6,120 nucleotides of DNA from Deltaproteobacteria bacterium (GTDB lineage Bacteria; Desulfobacterota; Desulfuromonadia; Desulfuromonadales; BM103), in contig SBFN01000135.1 of assembly GCA_006226895.1 (NCBI GenBank), positions 1 through 6,120 on the forward strand, written 5' to 3'. The notes beneath the pieces were generated by a model, which saw only the letters and a list, made by a program, of their open reading frames with translations, was not told where the DNA came from and did no database searches. Both the position numbers and the translations under genes were made by a program. Below, one piece after another: positions 1-4,621 of the stretch; position 1 is the stretch's first letter; every line of letters begins with the position of its first letter.

Positions 1-161
1 CAGCTGTCACCGTGGCCGGCGTTCTAACCGGCCGCACCAAGGGTAAGCTGCTCAACCACCTGGCCGGTGGGGACCTGGAAATGGAGTGGGACGGTAAAAA
101 CGAGGTCTTCATGACCGGACCTGCAGTGGAGGTTTTTAGTGGCGAGTATATCCCTCGCTAG
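1..161 (+). CDS. dapF: Diaminopimelate epimerase, C-terminal end (partial)
   Basis: Only the last 52 residues are present; the 5' part lies outside the window. DapF is the cytoplasmic enzyme that interconverts LL- and meso-diaminopimelate in lysine and peptidoglycan synthesis. The visible tail has features typical of the DapF C-terminus: a helix start '[12 protein letters not shown]', the segment '[11 protein letters not shown]', then '[15 protein letters not shown]' close to the stop. Neither catalytic cysteine of the family can be checked, because both lie upstream. The reading frame begins at base 3, and the gene ends with tandem stops (TAG at 159-161, TAA at 162-164). The following gene starts 164 bases later, past a repeat element, so co-transcription with it is uncertain. 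The assignment rests on the pattern of the C-terminal segment. Confidence 0.88.
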   Translation, partial: AVTVAGVLTGRTKGKLLNHLAGGDLEMEWDGKNEVFMTGPAVEVFSGEYIPR

Positions 162-189
162 TAACAATTTGTCAGGGTCGTACATTTTG

Positions 190-290
190 ACGCCCGCTCG
201 CTTCGCTCACTCAAGGCGCAGAGGATTGCAAAGGCGCAAAGAAAACGTTTAAAGATAAAACAAGCCTATCCCTTTGCGCCATTGCGTTAA
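190..290. repeat. Intergenic inverted-repeat element (REP-like)
   Basis: The gap between dapF and the HAD gene holds low-complexity, repeat-like DNA. The arms are 228-241 and 272-285 ('GCAAAGGCGCAAAG' and 'CTTTGCGCCATTGC'). They pair over 14 positions with one mismatch around a 30-base AT-rich loop. Upstream, 'CGCTCGCTTCGCTC' (about 195-208) is internally repetitive, and 'AAGGCGCA' occurs twice (213-220 and 231-238). I recall similar 'GGCGCAGAGG...GGCGCAAAG' strings scattered through Desulfuromonadia genomes, which is recollection and not a search. No T-tract directly follows the second arm, so a simple terminator is not supported. It could be a mobile palindromic element remnant or an RNA-level structure. 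Confidence 0.55.
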
Positions 291-325
291 TCGATTTTTA
301 TTCTTTCAATAACCCGGAAACATAT

Positions 326-966
326 ATGGACGTTCTGATATTCGATCTCGACAACACCCTCTCTACCCTGCCGAAAAACAACTGTTTAATCTCATCGACG
401 TACGCATTAACCGCTACATGACAGAGATCGTCGGCATTCCCGCGCCGGAGGTCGACAGCTTGCGTCGCGAGTACTGGCGGCTCTACGGCGTAACCTTACA
501 AGGCTTGATACGCCACCATGCGGTTGACCCCGAAGACTACCTGCATTACGTCCACGACATCGACGTCACCTCCCGGCTTTCGCCCGACCTGGTCCTTCGA
601 GACGTCCTGGAGAACCTGCCGCAACGCAAAGCAGTCTTCACCAACGGCTCAATCTGCCACGCCGATCGAGTGCTCTCGGCGCTGGGCATTGAAGATATGT
701 TCGAAAAAATATATGACATCCGCGTTGCTGGCTACCAGCCGAAACCATTCCCTGAACCCTACCACGCAGTCCTCGACGAGCTGGGAACAACCCCGAAAGA
801 TTGCATCATGATCGAGGACTCGCGCGACAACCTGCAAACAGCGAAAGGGATTGGTATGGGAACGATCCTGGTTGGCGAAGGAGAAACTCCCGATTTCGTC
901 GATGTTCATCTCGACAATGCCTGTGAGATTCATACCGGCCTGAGCTTCTGGGGAAAAGTATCATGA
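326..966 (+). pseudogene. HAD-family phosphatase (pyrimidine 5'-nucleotidase-like), frameshifted near the N-terminus
   Basis: HAD-superfamily hydrolases remove phosphate through a phospho-aspartate intermediate. The ATG at 326 opens with motif I, 'IFDLDNTL' (nucleophile D7, acid/base D9), but that frame drifts after residue 12 and stops near 420. The rest of the protein is in another frame, from about 361 to 966, with ATG 418 as its first internal start. Removing one CT from the CTCTCT run at 359-364 restores a 212-residue protein that continues 'LYPAEKQLFNLIDVRINRYM'. In that numbering motif II is FTNGS (104-108), motif III is the Lys of 'QPKPFPEP' (K139), and motif IV is 'IEDSRDNL' (E163, D164). 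The layout resembles the pyrimidine 5'-nucleotidase (Sdt1-like) branch, but the substrate is inferred. The 418-966 product alone (182 residues) lacks the nucleophile and should be inactive. The stop overlaps the nfo start by 4 bases. A decayed gene, a sequencing error and a slippage switch are all possible. Confidence 0.8.
358..364 (+). other. Frameshift site: CT dinucleotide run in the HAD gene
   Basis: The run 'CCTCTCT' sits directly after the codons for the DLDNT nucleophile motif. Three CT units put the upstream and downstream halves of the gene out of frame; two units would restore the expected 'DNTLYPAE' reading. A 2-base duplication is the simplest explanation. A single ribosomal -1 slip here would also join the halves but would add a proline (DNTPLYPA), which fits the family less well. 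Confidence 0.75.
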
Positions 967-1817
967 CCCGCTTGCTTGGCGCACATGTTTCCGTTGCCGG
1001 TGGCCTCGACAATGCTTTTGCACGCGGCCTGGAGAGTCATTGCACGGCCTTGCAGATTTTCACCAAGAACGCCAACCGCTGGCAGGGCAAGCCGATCTCT
1101 AACGACGATGCGATTGCCTTTCAACAGGCCTGGCAGAAAAGTGGTATCGGCCCGGTAATCGCCCACGATGCGTACCTGATCAACCTGGCCTCACCAAAAA
1201 AAGAGGTCTGGAAAAAATCAAAGGCGGCATTACGCGATGAAATCATGCGGTGCGCACAACTCGGCATCACAGGGCTGGTCATGCATCCCGGCGCCCACCT
1301 GGGGACAGGAGTAAAAACCGGAGTCGAAAGGATTCGTCAGGCCTTTCGTGAAATCCTGCCGGAGACGCCAACAGAGGTTCGGCTTTTGTTGGAGAACACC
1401 GCCGGCCAAGGCACTTACCTCGGCGGCGACTTTGCCCACCTGGCAGCTCTGTTGGAGGGGTTTAATGACGATCGTTTTGGCGTCTGCTTCGACACCTGCC
1501 ACGCCCACTCGGCTGGCTACGACCTCTCAACCAACGAAAGCTACACGGAAGTTATGGCTGAGTTTGACCGGCTGGTTGGCCTTGAGCAGATCAAAGCCTT
1601 TCACCTGAACGACTGCCTGAAACCCTGTGGCAGTAACCTTGACCGTCATACCCACATCGGCCAGGGAACTATCGGCCGGACAGGCTTTGCCTGCTTGATG
1701 CAGGACCAGCGCCTCGCCGCAATCCCCATGCTGCTGGAAACCCCGAAAGGTGATGACGGTGAGATGGATCGTGTCAATCTGGCACTGCTGCGAGAACTGG
1801 CGGGAGAAAGTCTGTGA
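963..1817 (+). CDS. nfo: Endonuclease IV (AP endonuclease)
   Basis: This cytoplasmic base-excision-repair enzyme cuts the DNA backbone 5' of abasic sites using a three-zinc centre. The 284-residue protein is full length for the family (E. coli Nfo is 285). It begins with the family hallmark 'GAHVSVAGG' (6-14). All nine expected metal ligands are visible with near-identical spacing to E. coli: H68, H108 (MHPGAH), E144 (LLENTAGQG), D177 and H180 ([12 protein letters not shown]), H214 (FHLND), D227 and H229 (DRHTHIGQG), and E259 (LETP). The ATG at 963 overlaps the stop of the HAD gene as ATGA, so translation is probably coupled to it. The sequence GGGGAAAAG just upstream is only a modest ribosome site. 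The 3' end overlaps dtd by 4 bases. Nothing in the sequence suggests loss of function. Confidence 0.97.
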   Translation: MTRLLGAHVSVAGGLDNAFARGLESHCTALQIFTKNANRWQGKPISNDDAIAFQQAWQKSGIGPVIAHDAYLINLASPKKEVWKKSKAALRDEIMRCAQLGITGLVMHPGAHLGTGVKTGVERIRQAFREILPETPTEVRLLLENTAGQGTYLGGDFAHLAALLEGFNDDRFGVCFDTCHAHSAGYDLSTNESYTEVMAEFDRLVGLEQIKAFHLNDCLKPCGSNLDRHTHIGQGTIGRTGFACLMQDQRLAAIPMLLETPKGDDGEMDRVNLALLRELAGESL

Positions 1818-2263
1818 GAGTCGTCATTCAAAGGGTCAGCGAGGCATCGGTCACCGTCGACCGGCAAACGGTTGGTGCCATCGGTCAAGGGCTGATGGTG
1901 CTGCTCGGTGTGGCGCAGGGAGATACGTCACAGGAGGCCAAATTCCTCGCCGAGAAAACGGCAGGGCTGCGCATTTTTGAAGATGACGCCGGCAAAATGA
2001 ATCGATCCGTCGAAGAAATAGGCGGAAGCCTCCTGGTGGTCTCTCAATTTACTCTGCTCGGTGACTGCCGCAAGGGTCGTCGACCCGGCTTTGCCGGCGC
2101 CGCACCACCTGAACTCGCAGATCAGCTTTACGAAGAATTTGTTGCCGCCCTGCGCAGTCGGGGTGTTAATGTTGCCACCGGAGTTTTCAGGGCCGACATG
2201 CAGGTGGCCCTGGTCAATGATGGCCCAGTTACCATGCTGCTAGACAGCCGAAAGCAATTCTGA
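1814..2263 (+). CDS. dtd: D-aminoacyl-tRNA deacylase
   Basis: Dtd hydrolyses the ester bond of D-aminoacyl-tRNAs (and glycyl-tRNA-Ala), keeping D-amino acids out of protein. It is a cytoplasmic homodimer. The 149 residues match the usual length. The start '[16 protein letters not shown]' is typical, the active-site strand carries 'SQFTL' (77-81), and the cross-subunit Gly-cisPro motif that gives chiral proofreading is seen as 'NDGPVT' (G137, P138). 'GRRPGF' (88-93) is another conserved block. The start is GTG at 1814, overlapping the nfo stop as GTGA, with GGGAG at 1802-1806 as a well-placed ribosome site. The stop shares one base with the darP start. The tight overlaps suggest one transcript and coupled translation for nfo, dtd and darP. 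Confidence 0.96.
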   Translation: MRVVIQRVSEASVTVDRQTVGAIGQGLMVLLGVAQGDTSQEAKFLAEKTAGLRIFEDDAGKMNRSVEEIGGSLLVVSQFTLLGDCRKGRRPGFAGAAPPELADQLYEEFVAALRSRGVNVATGVFRADMQVALVNDGPVTMLLDSRKQF

Positions 2264-2781
2264 TGCATAGACATGAAGAAGAGGAAGTCCGCTCCCTGGG
2301 TCGTGGCCGCAGCGCGAAAAAACGTGAGGCCAAGGCCATTGAGGAGCTAGCCCTCCGCCTGACAGAGATTACCGTCTCGGAGCTCGGCAAACTGCCGAAG
2401 AGCCCGGAGCTGAGCAAAGAGATCGAGGTGGCTCGAAGCACCAAGGGGCACAGCTCTCGCAAGCGCCAGATCAAGCACCTGGCAGGGGTGTTGCGCGGCC
2501 ACGAAGAACAACGCCTGGCGATCGAAGCCGCCCTCGCTGGCCAGTCTGTCAGTCAACGTCAAGAGACCCTCGCCTTCCATCACCTTGAAGAACTTCGAGA
2601 TCGACTCTGTGCCACAGAAACTTTCGAAGCGGCTCTGACGGAAGCGAGCACCACTTACCCTCACCTTGACGCTGGCAAGTTGGCCAGGTTGGCCCGTTCG
2701 GTTCACGAGTACAACGACAAAAAAGCAGCACGAGAGATTTTTCGGCGCTTGCGTAAAGCGGCAGAGGTCATTGAAGCATAA
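2263..2781 (+). CDS. darP: Ribosome biogenesis factor DarP (YjgA, DUF615 family)
   Basis: DarP/YjgA associates with late 50S ribosomal precursors and helps their maturation in E. coli. The 172-residue product is highly charged and helical, close in length to E. coli YjgA (183). After a charged N-terminal region (1-30) come blocks matching my recollection of the E. coli protein: 'SRKRQIKHLAGVLR' (65-78, cf. RRRQ...LR), 'FHHLEELRDRL' (105-115, cf. FHKLENLRDRL) and the C-terminal 'REIFRRLR' (157-164, cf. RQIFQYLR). The ATG lies in TGATG, sharing a base with the dtd stop. There is no good ribosome site of its own, so it probably depends on termination-reinitiation from dtd. Function in this organism is inferred from family membership; the family is best known from beta- and gammaproteobacteria. 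Confidence 0.88.
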   Translation: MHRHEEEEVRSLGRGRSAKKREAKAIEELALRLTEITVSELGKLPKSPELSKEIEVARSTKGHSSRKRQIKHLAGVLRGHEEQRLAIEAALAGQSVSQRQETLAFHHLEELRDRLCATETFEAALTEASTTYPHLDAGKLARLARSVHEYNDKKAAREIFRRLRKAAEVIEA

Positions 2782-2940
2782 GGGCGCCCTGCCTTTATCA
2801 ACACCAGATGAGAAAAGATCTCACCGCAATTGACGGGGACCAACTTCCACGGCTTACTTAATTGCTCAACAAATCCTCGCAAGGGTCTCTCAAGATTACC
2901 CGAAAACCGTTATGAGAGGAAAGTTGAAGGTTTTCTCAGA
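2782..2940. other. Non-coding stretch after darP (long 3' untranslated region)
   Basis: About 160 bases separate the darP stop from the terminator stem. I see no credible gene here. A 10-base perfect palindrome (AGGGCGCCCT, 2781-2790) and a 7-base inverted repeat (GAAAACC at 2902-2908, GGTTTTC at 2929-2935) are the only structure noted. The stretch would form the 3' end of the plus-strand operon transcript. Confidence 0.5.
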
Positions 2941-2985
2941 AAGCAGAAGGGCCGCGAATAATTCGCGGCCCTTCTGCTTTTTTTT
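2941..2985 (+). terminator. Strong intrinsic terminator between convergent darP and tal
   Basis: A perfect 18-base-pair stem (2941-2958 with 2962-2979) has a three-base loop and a GC-rich core (GGGCCGCG). On the plus strand it runs into eight T residues (2978-2985), the classic Rho-independent form ending the plus-strand operon. On the minus strand the same stem lies about 25 bases after the tal stop and is followed only by a short T run (TTT), so it may also stop the folK-tal transcript, less efficiently. Confidence 0.93.
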
Positions 2986-3004
2986 ACCTTAAGGAGAAGC
3001 GGGT

Positions 3005-3655
3005 CTAGCCTTCCACATGCTTTTTCCAGTCAGCCAGAAATTTCTCCAGGCCGATATCCGTCAGTGGATGTTTGGCCAGCTGTTGCATGACGCTGAAAGG
3101 AATGGTGCAAATGTCGGCACCCATCAGACCGGCGTCCAGAACGTGCTGTGGACTGCGGATCGAAGCAACGATGATCTCGGTGGTGTAACCGTAGTTGTCA
3201 AAAATGGTGCGGATCTGATCGACACCTTCCATGCCTACGTGACCGATATCGTCCAAACGACCCACGAAAGGAGAAACGTAGGTGGCTCCGGCCTTGGCCG
3301 CAAGCAAAGCCTGCAGTGGCGAGAAGATCAGGGTCAGGTTGGTTTTGTAACCTTTTTTACTCAAGACCTTGGTCGCTTTGAGCCCTTCCTCGGTGATCGG
3401 CAGCTTGATGACGATCTTGTCCTTGTCGAGCTTGGCCAATTCCTCCGCTTCGCTGATCATGCCGGCGGCGTCAGTGGCAACAACTTCAGCGGAAATCGGC
3501 CCATCGACCAGGGTGATTATCTCTTTGAGAACTTCGTGAAAGTCGCGACCACTTTTGGCGACCAGGGACGGATTGGTGGTGACTCCGTCGACCAGTCCCA
3601 GCTCATTGGCGGCGGCAATTTCTTTAACATCCGCTGTATCGATAAAAAATTTCAT
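3005..3655 (-). CDS. tal: Transaldolase (short, FSA-like family)
   Basis: Transaldolase moves a dihydroxyacetone unit between sugar phosphates in the non-oxidative pentose phosphate pathway, through a Schiff base on lysine, in the cytoplasm. The 216 residues form the compact single-barrel type. The sequence opens '[10 protein letters not shown]', has 'GVTTNPSLV' (24-32), and the Schiff-base lysine is K84 in 'IVIKLP'. Two residues separate transaldolase from fructose-6-phosphate aldolase: here they are E57 in 'AEVVA' and F130 in 'SPFVGR', where E. coli FsaA has Gln and Tyr. This points to transaldolase, which is an inference from published FSA/TAL comparisons. A strong ribosome site (AAGGAG) precedes the ATG. 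It is the last gene of the folK operon, 39 bases after the small upstream gene. Confidence 0.95.
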   Translation of the reverse strand: MKFFIDTADVKEIAAANELGLVDGVTTNPSLVAKSGRDFHEVLKEIITLVDGPISAEVVATDAAGMISEAEELAKLDKDKIVIKLPITEEGLKATKVLSKKGYKTNLTLIFSPLQALLAAKAGATYVSPFVGRLDDIGHVGMEGVDQIRTIFDNYGYTTEIIVASIRSPQHVLDAGLMGADICTIPFSVMQQLAKHPLTDIGLEKFLADWKKHVEG

Positions 3656-3663
3656 CTCTTTTG

Positions 3664-3669
3664 CTCCTT
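3664..3669 (-). promoter_or_regulatory. Ribosome binding site of tal
   Basis: On the minus strand, AAGGAG stands eight bases before the tal ATG. It is the strongest ribosome site in this operon and suggests tal is translated at a higher rate than the two genes before it. Confidence 0.85.
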
Positions 3670-3694
3670 GGAGGCTAGTGAATCTTAAGCTGCG

Positions 3695-3946
3695 TCAGCT
3701 GCGATTCCGGAATTTGTCTCGGCACTCAGCCGAACAGAAATAGTGCGTTGAGCCTTTGACCTGGGCCTTGATCGCGTCGTTGCGCGGTATGTAGGTGCCG
3801 CACTCAGGGTCAAGAAGCATCTCTTCACCACGGGAGGTTTTCTCAGGTGGAGGCGTGGAGTTCTTGGTCAAGGCCTGTTTGATAAACTGATAGGCCGTGT
3901 AGATCAGAAAGCCGACCAGCAGATAGATAAGGGGCTTTACCAGCAT
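3695..3946 (-). CDS. Small membrane-anchored protein with a C-terminal Cys motif (PP0621/YHS-like)
   Basis: The function is unknown. I chose ATG 3946 (83 residues) over an upstream in-frame start at 4027, because the longer form would overlap folK by 77 bases and its extra 27 residues look like antisense of coding DNA. With this start, residues 4-22 form one hydrophobic helix ('KPLIYLLVGFLIYTAYQF'), followed by a Pro-rich linker (28-38) and a small domain. That domain holds 'LDPECGTYIP' (45-54) and 'HYFCSAECRDKF' (68-79), giving cysteines C49, C71 and C75. This resembles PP0621-family and YHS/TRASH-type metal-binding modules; zinc or another metal is likely but unproven. The start is four bases after the folK stop, so translation is coupled. 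Placement between folK and tal gives no clear hint of role. Confidence 0.8.
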   Translation of the reverse strand: MLVKPLIYLLVGFLIYTAYQFIKQALTKNSTPPPEKTSRGEEMLLDPECGTYIPRNDAIKAQVKGSTHYFCSAECRDKFRNRS

Positions 3947-3950
3947 ACGA

Positions 3951-4448
3951 TTACCAGGTTGTGCGCAATGGCACCAGTTCTGCAGCACCGGAACTGGCTG
4001 ACGCCAGGTCGGTGATGGTTTGATCAAGCAAAGGGTGCCTGAGGTCCGGGGCGATCTCCTTCAGGGGGACGAGTACGAAAGCACGCTCCTGGAGCCTTGG
4101 GTGTGGAATGATCAGGTCCTCTTCAGCAAGGATCTGGTCTTCGTAAAAAAGGATATCAATATCGAGGGTGCGTGGTGCCCACCGGACCGGTCGCGAGCGG
4201 CCGAATTCATCTTCCGCAGCCAGACAGGCCTCAAGCAGCTGTCTGGGATCAAGCGAGGTCTGGATCTGCAGAACCGCGTTCAAAAAAAACGGATTGTCCG
4301 GAGGACCGCCAACAGCCTCGGTTTCATAGACCCCGGAGGCCTGCACCAGCTCAATAGCAGGAGAGTCGGCGAGGATATCGCGTCCTCCGCGCAGGAAGGC
4401 CAGACGATTGCCGAGATTACTGCCAAGGCCAAGGTAGGCTGTGTTCAT
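3951..4448 (-). CDS. folK: 2-amino-4-hydroxy-6-hydroxymethyldihydropteridine diphosphokinase (HPPK)
   Basis: HPPK transfers pyrophosphate from ATP to 6-hydroxymethyl-7,8-dihydropterin, the step before dihydropteroate synthase in folate synthesis. It acts in the cytoplasm. The 165-residue product is family-sized. It starts 'MNTAYLGLGSNLGNR', has pterin/ATP-site residues R84, W90 and R93, and the signature 'RTLDIDILFY' (93-102) with the two magnesium-binding aspartates D96 and D98. 'HPRLQER' (116-122) supplies H116 and R122. The numbering is within one or two residues of E. coli HPPK. An in-frame GTG at 4490 would add 14 residues but lies upstream of the predicted transcript start, so I prefer ATG 4448. 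GAGGGAG at 4461-4467 is the probable ribosome site, with a somewhat long 12-base spacing. It is the first gene of the folK-small protein-tal operon. Confidence 0.95.
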   Translation of the reverse strand: MNTAYLGLGSNLGNRLAFLRGGRDILADSPAIELVQASGVYETEAVGGPPDNPFFLNAVLQIQTSLDPRQLLEACLAAEDEFGRSRPVRWAPRTLDIDILFYEDQILAEEDLIIPHPRLQERAFVLVPLKEIAPDLRHPLLDQTITDLASASSGAAELVPLRTTW

Positions 4449-4479
4449 GATGACTAAAGACTCCCTCTTCTTCGGCTTG

Positions 4480-4509
4480 AATATAAACACAGTGGCCGAT
4501 GGGCGTCAA
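4480..4509 (-). promoter_or_regulatory. Sigma-70-type promoter of the folK operon
   Basis: On the minus strand, TTGACG (4509-4504) and TATATT (4485-4480) are separated by 18 bases. Each box is close to consensus (TTGACA, TATAAT). Transcription would begin near 4473, about 25 bases before the folK ATG. This also argues against the upstream GTG start at 4490. Confidence 0.7.
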
Positions 4510-4551
4510 CCATACTGATAAGCTTTGCTGAAAACCGATTTCGCCACAACC

Positions 4552-4560
4552 TGATATAAT
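4552..4560 (+). promoter_or_regulatory. Extended -10 promoter upstream of the P-type ATPase
   Basis: TGATATAAT is a perfect extended -10 element (TGnTATAAT). No good -35 box lies at the usual spacing; TTGCTG at 4525-4530 is 24 bases away, too far. An extended -10 promoter can work without a -35 box. Transcription would start near 4567, leaving a leader of about 55 bases before the ATPase start. Confidence 0.6.
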
Positions 4561-4610
4561 TGATCCCAGATCGACTGTTGATCATTTGCTCGCTGTAAGT
4601 GTTTGCATCC

Positions 4611-4616
4611 GGGAGG
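4611..4616 (+). promoter_or_regulatory. Ribosome binding site of the P-type ATPase
   Basis: GGGAGG lies five bases before the ATG at 4622 and fixes that start. Short flanking repeats, TTGCA (4603-4607) and TGCAA (4618-4622), could form a five-base-pair hairpin with the ribosome site in its loop, but so short a stem may be chance. Confidence 0.75.
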
Positions 4617-4621
4617 TTGCA

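Noticed and set aside
282..310. Possible promoter TTGCGT-N17-TTCAAT before the HAD gene
   Set aside because: Both boxes match consensus poorly and the -35 overlaps the repeat arm; not strong enough to list as a feature.
2781..2790. Palindrome AGGGCGCCCT right after darP as a terminator
   Set aside because: There is no loop and no T-tract; the real terminator is the 18-base-pair stem further on.
2912..2992. A 26-codon open frame running through the terminator
   Set aside because: It reads across the hairpin and T-tract, has no ribosome site to match, and encodes nothing recognisable.
3017..3688. A 223-codon open frame on the plus strand opposite tal
   Set aside because: It is antisense to a clear transaldolase, has no recognisable domain, and its composition is that of a complementary-strand shadow.
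3947..4027. Longer N-terminus for the small Cys-motif protein
   Set aside because: It would overlap the folK coding region by 77 bases, and the added residues lack any signal or domain; ATG 3946 gives a clean start with a membrane helix.
4020..4457. A 145-codon plus-strand open frame opposite folK
   Set aside because: It lies wholly antisense to folK, which has full HPPK motifs; no family features or ribosome site.
4449..4490. Upstream GTG start for folK
   Set aside because: It lies before the predicted transcription start and overlaps the -10 box; family alignment begins at MNTAYLGLGSN.
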